From positions 19,340,749 through 19,404,748 of the forward strand of contig NC_066838.1 in the NCBI RefSeq assembly GCF_001640805.2: DNA of 64,000 nucleotides, written 5' to 3'. This DNA comes from Lates calcarifer. Lineage: Eukaryota; Chordata; Actinopteri; Centropomidae. Positions 1 to 12,000 of this stretch are shown here, piece after piece (position 1 is the first letter of the stretch; the number at the start of each line of letters is the position of its first letter). Below the pieces are notes generated by a model. The model had not been told where the DNA came from and did not search any database. It worked only from the letters and a program-made list of their open reading frames with translations. Both the position numbers and the translations under genes were made by a program.

Positions 1-1295
1 TTTTATGTGAAAAATCCTCACATTTCTTGTAAAAACAACATGACTCATTCCAGCTCAAGACAAACCTACACAGGGCCCTTTTATGATTTAAAATTGTAGC
101 TCTGTAAGCTGTGCAGCACTCAAGAGTGTGCTGAAAGGTTTTCCCTGGAATGGGGATCAAGCCATAATGCATGTCAAAGACTGTTAAGACAGACTGTCAA
201 TGGTCAGAAGTATTTCTCTGATGCACTAAGAGCATGGAAAGTCCCCTCTAACAATACACATGCTTGTTCTGTGCTACTTACCATTGTAATGGACGTATTC
301 AACAATAGAATATAAAAAACATAAATAAATATATTCAAGCACTATACTTAAGGGCAATTTTGAGGTACTTAAACATGAGTGTTTATATATTTAACTTTAC
401 ATTACTAATCCACCACATTTCAATTAATTAAAAAGCAGCAGAAATAGGCTTTAATTTCAACATTCTTCTTAAGTTGGTGGTTCTTACCGTGCACTAAGGT
501 TACATAAAATCAAACTTTATTGTTAAGCCTGGATATTGCCTCTGAAGAGACACTAGTGAACCATCAACCCCTATAAAGGGGGATTTTTGACTGTATGTCT
601 AAAAAATTATAAACCAGAGTCTGATTTATTTCCACAAATGAAACAATACTGGCATTGTGCTTTTAAGGAATATGTTTTTAAAATAGTAGGTTTGGCTACA
701 ACTCATGCTGCAATCAATTAATCCAAATATCAATGAAAAAATCAGAGTTAGTACAAATTTAAAAAGGTATAAGTCACTTTTATTGACTTGAAACAAGCCA
801 TCTTTTATCAGCAGAGGAACATAAAAGCCAGATCAAGGTTACTGTACTGACACTATGGCTATGTTAAAAAACAAAGAAACAAAAACTGTACATTTTCTGT
901 ACACAAGACTACTTCCATCTAGAAATGCACACTGTGTTTCATTTAGTCCTACTTAACAAAAATAAATGCATTTACTGTGAACACAAGACAAAATTAGAAC
1001 ATAATGAACTCAAATACCTCTGAGCATTTCCATAAGCTACGATGTCTGATCTTGCATGGCTTTGACTGTAGGTAATGTTGAAATTCCAGTAAGACATGGA
1101 CAACTACTTTCCTTGAGAAAAATACATTCAGCGTGTGTTATGCTGTAATATCTCTATCCGATATGGTGATACAGAACATTTTTGCAGGTCTAGTTTAGCA
1201 ACTTTACTGTCCCGATGGGGATCATGTGTTTTGATTTTTAGTTTTTATTTTTTGCTTGTGTCTAACTTGGCTCAACATTGCTTTTATTCACATCA
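1..1295 (-). other. dido1: DIDO1 3'UTR and downstream flank
   Basis: AT-rich non-coding sequence following the DIDO1 stop codon on the minus strand. Two minus-strand AATAAA signals (read as TTTATT on the plus strand) lie at 779-784 and 516-521, so the mRNA probably ends near 760 or near 495. The short plus-strand open frame at 1135-1527 is antisense to the UTR and the last exon and has no protein-like features. Nothing else is visible in positions 1-500. Confidence 0.55.
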
Positions 1296-4200
1296 CTATT
1301 CATTCTTTGATTCTTTGATTTTAGTTTCATTGCTGTCATCCCTTTTTTCTTTTCCAGGCCCTGTGTTTGCATCTACAGGTGTGCTTATTTTACGGGCAGG
1401 ACTTTTTTCATGCTCCTCTCTTTGCTCTTGGACTAACTCTCTTTTTCGACCCACTGGTCTACTTCTACTCCACTCCCTGTCTGTAGAAAAACCCATTTGT
1501 TTTTGTTTTGGGCTGAAAACATCATGATTGTTGATTATATGATTTGGGAAGCGTATGAGACCTTCTGTTGGAGTGGGAAGTAAGGCAGCTCTGTGTCTCT
1601 GGGGTTTTACGGATTGTTGATTTTGTGGGTTGTCAGAACCCAAGCATGATTTTCCTCCACTGTTTGGAGCTGAACCTGGGGGCCCACTGAACTGTGCAAA
1701 ATGCGGATCACTAGGGCCTTGGAATCTAGTAACCTGATGAGGACTACTGAAATGAAGTGATGCAGAATGATCTGAATGTCTCATTGCTTGCATGTCATTC
1801 TTCAGGGATGGCTCAAATCCCCTTGAGTTGAAACCCAGGCCCATCTCGTCTGAACCTCTTTTATCATGCCCAGGCATCTCACTGTTTGTTTCCCACCTAC
1901 CAGGCCCGTATCTTACATCTGAACTTTTATCAGGGCCTAGCGGTCTCATGTCTGGACCTCTCCTTTCCCTTCTAAAATCATGTTCAAATCCTAGTCTACC
2001 TGGTCCACGGCTAACCATGTCTGCACCTCGCCTCTCAGATCCAAGCCCCCCACAATCTGAAAACCCCCCATCAGTCCCTGGACCTTCAATGTTTGAACTT
2101 CTGTTTCCAGGCCCTGGGTGTCTTAAATCTGGACCTCCAGGGTCTGTTCTATTAAGACCTTCATTTTTAAATCCCCTCCTGTTTGGGCATGGATTCATCA
2201 AGTCTGGGCCTCCCCTATGAGTACCTGGTCCTTCCATGTTTGGCCCTGTCATATTCCCCCTGAAGTCTGACTGTCTCCAGTCATTTGCCATATCTGGACC
2301 CCCTTTTATATCTGATCCTGGTCCTCTAAAACCTGGACCTCTTCTCTCATGGTCTTGTTCTCTATTATCTGGATCTCTTTCCCCTCTGAAAAATAGCCCC
2401 ATTCCCCTTCTATTTGGCCCTGCAACTCCTCTATCAGGCTCTCTCCATTCATTTCCAGGTCCTCTCCTCTGTCCTGGCCCTGAACACATCATATTCTGAT
2501 CATCGTGGACACGCCCTGGACCCCTGCAACCAGGACCACTCCAATTATCTCCTGAACCCCTTACAGGCCCTGGAAATGGCATATTTGGGTTTTCCTGTAT
2601 AGGTGCAGGCCCCCTACCTCCAGGGCCTCTCCAATCACTCTGAGGACCTTGCCTACAATGCTCTTGGCCCTGCTCATCTAGACCATCTTGGACAGGCGGT
2701 GGACCTCTGTTGCCATGTACTTCCCAAGGATCTCCTGAATATTCTCTTTCATCCCCCATATTAGGCCCCCTCCCATCTGACCACTGTTGTTCTGTGTCTG
2801 TGCTTTTCCATCTGTCTCCCTGATTTAGACTGCTCATATCTGGCCCTGGTTCTCTGACGTTTCTCCTCAAAAGCCTTGGACCCCTCAGATTTTGGCCTGT
2901 TCTGTCAGGTCCTGGGTCCTCTATACTTGGGCTTTCTTGCCAGTCATCACCTCTATTGTGTCTTAGACCTTCTGTACTTGGACCTCTCTGTCTGATGCCT
3001 GGGCCTCTTAAGTCTGGACCACCTGATCTTCTCCAGTCAGGTCTTGGGCCCTCCATGTCTGGAACTCTCCTTTCAGGCCCAGGTTCCCAAAATCCTGAAC
3101 CTCCTGAATCTGGGCCCTCAATGTCTGGACCTCTAAATTCATAACCTGGTGCACTAAAATCTGGACCTCTCAGACCTTTCCCATGTCTCTCCATAACAGT
3201 TATTTCAGGCCTCACTCTTCTAAAGCGTTGACCTCTCCTATCAAACTCTGGTCCATCCATATCTGGAGGTCTTCTTTCTGGCTCAGGACCCCTGAAATTT
3301 GGACCCTCTGGGTGTCTCCTGTTAGACCCTGGGTCCTCTAAGTTTGGACTTGAATTTTGAAGCCTTGGTCCTATCATGTTTGGACCTCCTGGCCCTCTCC
3401 TGTCAGGCCTTGGGCCCTCCATATTTAGATGTTCCCTTTCAGGCCCGGGACCCCTGAACTGTGGTGTTCCCTGTCCTTGACTGTGAGGCCCTGGACCTTC
3501 CATACCTGGTCCAGTTCTTTCAGGCCCCAGTACTATGAAGTCAGGCCCAGAATCTCCCACAAAACCTCTCCTTTCAGCACCCAGTCCACCAGCGTTATGA
3601 GCTCCTGGAATTCTCCTGTCAGGTCCTTGTCTCTCCATAGAGGGACCTCTCCTTTCACACCCTGGACCTCTTAAGTCTGGGCCTCCTAGTCCTCTCCTTT
3701 CAGGGCCCAGATCCCGGAAATCTGGACCTCCTGGTCCTCTCCTTTCAGGGCCAAGACCCCGGAAATCTGGACCTCCTGGTCTTCTTCTGTCAGGCTCTTG
3801 ACTGTCCATAGTAGGACCTCTCCTATCAGGCCCTGGTCCACTGAAATCTGACCCACGGGGTCCTCCTCTGTTAGGTCCTGCAGCCTCCATAACTGGACCT
3901 CTCCTTTCAGGTCCTGCAGCTCTGAAATCTGGGCCTCCATGCTCTCCCCTACTAGGTCCAGGGCCCTCCATAGTAGGACCCCTCCTTTCAGGTCCTGGTC
4001 CTCTGAAATCTGGACCTTCAGGTCCTCTCTTGTTAGGCCCTGGACCAACCATATCAGGACTTCTTGTTTCAGGCTGTGATCCACTGAAATCTGGATGTCC
4101 AGATCCTCGTCTGTCAGTCCCAGGTCCTGGCCCTCTGAAATCTGGACCTCCAGGTCCTCTCCTGCCAGGTCCAGGACCCTCCATAGAAGGACCTCTCCTT

Positions 4201-7200
4201 TCAGATTCTGGTCCTCTGAAATCTGGACCTTCAGGTCCTCTTTTGTCAGGCCCTAGACCAACCATATCAGGACCTCTCATTTCAGGCCGTGATCCACTGA
4301 AATCTGGACATCCAGATCCTCGTCTGTCAGTCCCTGGTCCTGGCCCTTTGAAATCCAGACCTCCAGGTCCTCTCCTGCCAGGTCCAGGACCCTGCATAGT
4401 AGGACCTCTCCTTTCAGGTCCTGGTCCTCTGAAATCTGCACCTTCAGGTCTTCTCCTGTCAGGCCCTGGACCAATCATATCAGGACCTCTCCTTTCAGGC
4501 CCCGATTCACTAAAATCAGAACATCCAGGTTCTTGCTTGTCAGTCCCAGGGCAACTCCTTTCAGGCCCTGGCCCCCAGACATCTCGACCTCCTGGTCCTT
4601 TCCTGTCAGACCCTGGACCAACCATATCAGGACCTCTCCTTTCAGGCCATGGTCCCCTGAAATCTGTACCTGCTTGTCCTCTAATGTCAACTCCTTGACC
4701 TTCCACAGCTGGGCCTTTTCTCTCAGGTCCTAGTCCTCTGAAATAGGGGCCCCCACACCCTCTCCTGTCAGTTCCAGGACCCCCCAAAGTTTGACCTCTC
4801 CAGTCATCCCCTGGTCCTCTCATGCCAGGTCCTAGAATGTCCACAGTTGGACCTCTCCTTTCAGGCTCTGGTCTTCTGAAATCTGGACCTCCTGGCCCTC
4901 TTCTGTCATGCACTGGGACCTCCATATCAGGTCCTAACCTTTCAGGTCCTGGTGCTATGAAATCTGAACCCACTGGTACCCTATCTGGCCCCTGGCTCTC
5001 CATGTTTGGACCTCTCCTAACAGGCTGATGGAAATTCAGTTCATCTTGCATAAATGGCCTTCCTCTACCTGAACCCAATCCTCTCCTATTTGGCCCTCTC
5101 CAATCATCTCTTATATCTAATCCTGGACTTCTCCAATCTGGATCCCTCATATGTGGACCCCGGCTTTTATTATGTGACTCACTTGTATCACACCTTTTAT
5201 CTGAGACAACCATACTATTGATATCTTGACCAGGCCCAATATAACTTCTATTTGTCATATCTTGCCTTCTTAGTTCCTGCATAGTTTCCGATTCTCTCAT
5301 GTCCTTGCCATGCACACTCCTTTCAGCCCTAATATCTGTCTGTGGCTCCTTGAAGTGTTCTCTGGGCCCACTACTGTCTTGTCCAATGCAGGAGATGTTA
5401 GACCCACGACTTTCATAACTTATAATTGATCCTGGTCCTCCTATGAGTGCATTTTGTAAATCTGTTCTAAGAGTTCTACCCTCTGAATCCAGAGATGTAT
5501 TTGAATCTAAACTCCTTTCTTGACTAACCCTGCAAAAGTCTGCATTCCTTCCATGTGGCTGAAAACCCCCTTTCTGAGGGCCCCTTTCCTCTAAAACTAG
5601 ACTGCCATCATGTCTTGACTGCCTTTGAACTCTTATTGAGTCCCTGAGAGATGGGCCTGGACTCCTTACAACTGGACTCTGATCTCGTACACCTCCACCC
5701 ATCATTGGAGATCTCATACCCCCAGTATGTGGACTTTCGCCTCTATCTTTTTGGGCTCTATCTCTTCCTATAATATCTGGAGCCCTAACCTCTATCTGTG
5801 GCTCCTTAAAAGACTGATCTCTCCCTGTTTCCACCACACCTGGCCTAACATCTTGGCTTCTCCGCTCATCAGCTACAATCAGGCCCCTTGTATCTGGACT
5901 TGGATAATGCAAAGATGATAATGGGTCTCTTGACTCTGAGCCACTTATGTCAGGTCCACATCTATCTGATGAATGGACCCTCATGACTGGATCTCTCCTC
6001 TCATTGTGTAGGCCTGATTCTCCCATATGTGAATTTGAAACAGCTGGCACACACTTTTGCCCTCTCATTTCTGGTTCCCTGTGTCTCATATCAAGGCCTA
6101 AACCTTTTACCTCTGAGTTCATGCCTTGTATCCTGGAACTTTCCATATCTTGCATTGGACTCCTCATCCCTGAACCTCTCACAACTGATCCTGAACCAAC
6201 TCGATCAGTACTGAGATGCTGAATATCTGGCTCTCTCATATTTGGCTCTGAACTCTGCATCACCATCCTTGGGTCTCGTATGTGTGGTCTAGGACTCCAA
6301 ATGTTGGGGTGCCTGCCTTGCATACCTGGGAATCTAATTCCTATTTCTCTATGCCCTACCTGTTGTCCACTATGCCAAGGTTCTTTCATACCTGGTCCTG
6401 GATTACTTGAATGGTTTGTCACAAGGTCTATTTCAGGTCCTGAGCCCTGTATATCTGAGCCTTGACTCATCATTTCCGAATGCTTTAAGCCTGGACTTCC
6501 CCCTTCTATTTGTTTGTCTACCTCTGTCATACTCTGATCTCTGACACCTGGGCCCTGAAGATGTGGGGCTTGACAATGTACATTTCTAGGATTTGATCGT
6601 GGACTTCCCGCAGTAGACCACAATATATTGGACACTGTTGCTTTACTACCAATAGGCAGACAATCATTTTCAGCTTTAACAAATGGCATCAAGACACTGG
6701 TATGTGTCTCAGGATCTCTGATTTCCTCAGTCTTCACAGAGTCACTCTTTTCTATGCTGCTAGGTTTCAAGAACTGTGGTTCTGGATCAGGGCTCTGAGG
6801 AGAATCTCGAATGGGTGGATCAATTTCTCTTAGAGGAACTGTACTTTCAATTTTGTTCTTAAGCAGAACTTCCTGTTGAGAGGGTTTATCCGCCTGTGTA
6901 GAGGAACCACTACCTGTGTCATCATGGTCATTGTTTGAAGTTTTTTGAAGGCTGTGGGATTTTGGTGGTTCTGAAATCTCAAGCTTTACATTTTGAATAT
7001 GTTCATGTGAATGGGGAGAAGTGTCTTTATCAAGACTCTCAACAACATTGCATTTTAACTGATGTCCATCAGGGTCACTTTTAACTGCGGTAGATGATGA
7101 TGTGTTATTCTCTACAGATTGTCCCACAACAGAGTCTGGAGCATTACATGGAACACTTACATGTTTCTCAAGGACCTGAGGAGAAGGCCCTCTGTGTTGT

Positions 7201-9019
7201 TTTGGTGAGAGGGACACAGAATCTTTTTTTCTAGGAGATGATGGGGATCTTTTACGGCTACGAGAATGCCGGTGAGTAGAATGCTCTTTACGATGGCGAC
7301 TCTGGCGTTCGGACTGGTTTCTAGCTCTATGCCTTGACCTGTCCCTGTCACTTCTTCTGTGTCTATCCCTTTCTCTACGTCTCCGGGAATGTGAAGGAGA
7401 ACGCTGCTGTGACCTTCTTGAAGGACTTCTATGGGAGTCCCTTTCACGATGACTCCGCCTCTTTGGTGATGACCTTCGTTTTCTGCTGTGGTATGAACTT
7501 GAAGTAGCACCCTTGCGGCTGGCACTATGCCCTGATAAATCACGTGTCTTTACACTGCCTCCCTGAAATACATCCTCTTGAATTTCATTAAAAAGTGATT
7601 CATCCTCAGGGTCATAAGCTACATCAGAATCTTGAATCTCTCCTGCAGAGGAATATTTGTCACTATCCTCCACATTTTCCTGTGTTTCATCTTGCTCTGT
7701 AACAGTATCAGTGTCATTTTTTAGATGAGGAATGGAAGTGGTGTGTTCTAGCTTAACAGGCTGGGAATCCACATTTGATTTGTCCACAGTCTCTGTTGGG
7801 TTGCTCGTCTTGTCTGTTGATTCTGAAGTCTTTGACTCTGTTTGCATTATGCTGCTCTGGAGAGATGATAGTTGACTGAGGGGCAGAGATTTTGATGGTG
7901 GAGACATCAGGGAGTCAGAAACAGAAAAGTGGGCCATGAACATACCCACAGCCTCCCTCTGTTGACGTAGTGCCTCTTCCTGCTCCTTCAACTGCCGTTT
8001 TTGCTCTTCAATCTGTTTATTTAGCTCCTCAAGCATGCGCTGTTGCTCTGTCAATGTTGCAGCTGAGACCACCACAGTGCCTGTAAGAAGGCTCTGCATT
8101 ACTGTAGCTGGGGTAGAAGTTTGCACTGGAGTTGAAGTGGCAGCTGGTGTTACAACCTGGGTGGAAAGTGGTGTTGGGCATGTTGGAGAATCTGATGTTT
8201 GAGTTGGAGTGGGGGCTTTTGTTACAACAGTATCACTTTGAATATCTTCGAAGATAGTCTCATCCTCTGGATCATAGGCTACATCATCGTCTACAAAGCC
8301 TGATACTGAAGCGCCATCTCTCTTAATTTTTTCTTTGTTTTGTGGAGCAACCACTGCATATCCCATGGCTGGATCATACTCCTCCTCTGGGTCATATGGC
8401 CGGTCAAAATCATTTTCCTCTTCTTCTATCTCTTTGACTTTGGATTTCTGCCCATATTGCTGGACAATTAGATCCACGATTGATCCAGACACCTGAGAAA
8501 ACCCTGGGATCTTCTTAGCACTTACTGTTGTTGATACAGAACTTCCATCAGAGGGGACTGTGGATTCTGTTTGGTTATTGCCAAACAAAGTCTTCAAGAT
8601 AGTCTGTAGTGGTGTCTTATTACTAGATTCTGTTGTGGGATTCTTGTCAGAAATGTTACTGGAGGTGGGCTGAGTGGCAGCAACAGCCACTGAGGTAGAA
8701 AAAGGAGGGGTTTCTCTAATGGAAGTCAAAAGAGATGGTATGGTAACTGAGCCAGAAGATGAAGAATCCGATGGTGACCCAGGGCAAGATGGTGAACCAG
8801 GAGGGGTGGTACTAGCAGGAGTCTCTGGATCATAGGGTTGAAATATCTCCAATTTGTCAGAACCATAGAGGACTGGAGGTTTTGGGATCCACATGGGGTC
8901 TTTGGACATCTGAACTTTGGGTCTCTTCTCTTCAATTTCCTGAGGCAAGTTTCCTGGACGTTTTGCCTTCTGGATGATTGCCAGACCCAGAAGAAGATTA
9001 GGCCGGTTTTTTTCAAGCC
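1296..9019 (-). CDS. dido1: DIDO1 giant terminal coding exon (2,573 codons plus stop)
   Basis: The acceptor is a T-rich tract ending TTTTTTAG at about 9030-9020, and the first residues (LEKNRPNLLLGLAIIQK) match the end of the DIDO1 SPOC region. Then come acidic YDPEEEYDP and VAYDPEDE boxes (about 8440-8230 and 7630-7580). A long charged coiled coil at about 8065-7960 (motif EELNKQIEEQKRQL) is followed by the conserved MAHFSVSDSLMSPP motif. An RS-rich tract lies at 7545-7200, with low-complexity acidic and proline-rich sequence after it. An extended MRGP/RGP repeat domain fills about 6480-1850. The exon closes with a short basic tail containing a LLPTPTEGL motif that resembles human DIDO1, ending KESKNE-stop. 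The human last exon is about half this size, and the excess comes mostly from the RGP repeats. Confidence 0.9.
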
Positions 9020-12000
9020 CTAAAAAATAATGAGTGGGACAAATAAAAAAATTAGAACAAATCTTGGTCAGAAAGGTTAAATTATATACGTTGTGCATCC
9101 TGAGCTGACAGGGTGGCACGGTGGCACAGCAAGAAGGTTCCAGGTTCTGTGTGGAGCTTGCATGTTCTCCCCATTCTCTCTGGGTACTCCTGGCTTCCTC
9201 CCACAGTCCAAAGACATGCAAGTTAGGTTAACTGGTTACTCTAAATTGCCTGTAAGTGTGAATGTGAGTGTGAATGGTGCAACCTGTACCCCGCCTCTCA
9301 CCCAATGTCAGCTGGGATAGGCTCCAGCCACCCCGCAACCCTTAACGGACAAGCAGTATAGATAATGAATGAATGAAACTTGAGCTAACACCAGAAAGCA
9401 TAATATAGAAGCAATCAAAACTACAATAGAACCTTAAAACTGACTGAAAATTTACAAAATGATACTGTTTGCAAGTAAACACCTGTTGTCTATATTCTTG
9501 ACTAAGAAAGCTTCAGAGAGTAAAAATTGGATTCATTTGATCAATATGCTCAAATAATACAGTTTGTACATAAAAAAAATATGACCCAACAATCTTAATT
9601 TTATACAGCAACTTGTTTTTCTCAAAGACAAAATACTGACATCTGATAAAAACTTCTAGAGCTTTACAAATTTTTCAAAATCTTTACTTTTATCATCTTT
9701 TCTATGAACCACTTGTGTCCATCCACTCTTATTTTAACAAAAAGATGGTGCAGCTTTTGTTGGTACAGCTCATATTTAATGCAGTTAATGTAGTTATTAA
9801 TCTATTGTAACTAACAAGACAAAGGCATCAGTCAAGACAAGAATGTCAAAAATATGTATCACGCTCTCAGGGCCATAAGAGATGTGAAAGAAGTGAGAGA
9901 TAATGTTTTACTGGTAGGTAACATTTGTCAATTTTCAGTAGATAGAGCAATAGCAATCACCCTCCCTCAGTCCGGCCCATTAAACAAAGTCAGCAGGTCA
10001 AAGATGATTCCTTTGGTGAGATACTGTAACTGGAATATAAGTTACTGTTAACACTGTTATATATTCCTCACCAAGGCCAAATAATACAAATGTTCATTAT
10101 GAAAGAATGTGAGCAGAAGTTGAATCATTATCTCACCTGGCCCTTCGAGAGGTTGTAGTATGGATGGTATTGATTCCTTTGCACTGAGGGGGACAAGATA
10201 TACGTCTTTGATGGAGCGGCTGCTATTGGCAACAACACCAAAACGACCTCTACTGCTGAAATACGAAAACAGGGAGACATAGGCCACCTCTTCCTCCTCT
10301 GTTGCAGGGTGAAACCGGATCACACATAACTCCTAATAAACAAAAAGACAAACAAAAGAAGATACATAATGATATATTTTCAATATTATTACATATCTGC
10401 AGAAAGAAATACTGTATACACTGCTTGCCTTTGTAAGGGAGGTCTTCAGTTTTGCAACATAGTCCCACACTGTTTGAGGCATGATTCGTCCCCCAATTTG
10501 TATGGTATCAGGCAGATCCTACACACACACATACACACGCACAAATACAGTAAGTGACAATGAGAGATTTGTTTGATACAGCTCTATGAATAAAACTTGT
10601 CATTTTGCAGTACTATACCGCTTTAAGGTTTTCAGCAGATCCTGAAACCAGATATCCCTTGGTGACAAACTTGGCTACAGTGAGCATGTTTAGGAAGCCT
10701 TTCCACAGGATCTCTTGCTTAGCGAGGAACTGAGCAGTTTCACCATCAGCTGGTGATTCAGAGATCACGGTCCTGAAATACAAGCCATAGTAGCACAATA
10801 AAAATCATATCACATTATGCTGATTTCCATCTGATGTATACCACCTAAAACTGAATAAAACAGAATATATTTCATTAGCTTTACACTTCCATAGTTCTTT
10901 ATATACCTGGAGGATATGCCATAGAGTCTGGGATCTGCTGAGGAAGATGGCTTCATTAAGATAGATTTAGGTAAAGTTTTTGTTGGCGGTAGTGAGGACA
11001 CTGGTGCAGAGGGCGAGGCAGAGCTAGCCTCTTTGAGAGGTGCATAAAGGGCTGATTGGTTATGGGTTGTTTTACTGAGACCAGAGGTGGTACTAGACAA
11101 AGCAGAGAACCTGCTTGCTGCAGTGCGGGGGTCGCGTCTTGTGATGGTTACAGTGGAGACAGCTGGAATCACAACTGGTGTATATGCTCTCTTTTGTGTA
11201 TTAGCTTTGGAAAGTGTCTGGAGTTGGGGATGCAGGCGAATCTGTGACAGGAGAAGCAGGAGACTCTAAAGTAGGGGAGGCTGGAGAATCCATTATGGGG
11301 GAAGCAGGGGATTCTACTATAGTTAACGCTGGAGCATCAATGATAAGGCGGGATGAGGGATCCGTTAAGGTAGATGTTGGAGAATCCAAGTCAGGTGAGT
11401 CAGGTGGTGCCCGCAGAGGGGAGTCATCCCCTGCAGACTTTCTCCAAGAGGGTTCATGCTTATCTCTTGTTTCAGAAACCTTTGGTTTCTTCTTTGCAGG
11501 TTCCTCCTCTTCCCCAGCTAGTATCTGGCCTTTGGGAAGGAATAAAAATCTTAGAATAACTAAAAATAACATGATTTGGTCAGACAGAGATAGATGATAT
11601 CAAGTATCAAGTATTGCACAGCATTTGTCAAACATATTTTTAACTCACCTGTGCATATCTTGCATTTCAGGTCAAAGAGGTGAGCTTTGTGTTCTGATGT
11701 TGTGTCCTTAAGCATACAGGTGAGAATATCTGGTATAGCGCTGCTCTGGCTTGGCTGGCTTGTTCTGGTCTTGAGAGGAGGAGCAGGAGCGGGAGTGGGA
11801 AGACTTCTCTTCTGTTCCTGGGAGGCAACCTATATCGACACAGACACACAAACAATAGGGCTTAACCCAAAAGACATCCTTGACCTTTCATAATAAATGT
11901 TTATATGGAGCAGGAGGGACAGTATAATAAAATTTGCATGTCCACCAATTAAATAGAAACGAGGTAGACACACACCATGTTATCAGGTCTTTTGTTGGAT

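Noticed and set aside
4048..4686. Regularly spaced repeats that could suggest a CRISPR-like or satellite array
   Set aside because: The whole unit is coding and in frame, there are no short palindromic repeats with unique spacers, and the genome is eukaryotic.
3686..4690. Alternative-frame minus-strand open frames (132, 71 and 65 codons) in the repeat region
   Set aside because: Shifted-frame shadows of the same tandem repeat. The conserved frame runs continuously into recognised DIDO1 sequence.
1792..5028. Series of plus-strand open frames up to 222 codons, rich in SGP/LSGPGPL repeats
   Set aside because: They are exact antisense of the DIDO1 RGP repeats. GC-rich repeat codons read backwards lack stops, and there are no splice or start signals of their own.
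11214..11597. 127-codon plus-strand open frame with GEAGES repeats
   Set aside because: Antisense of the SPASP repeats of DIDO1.
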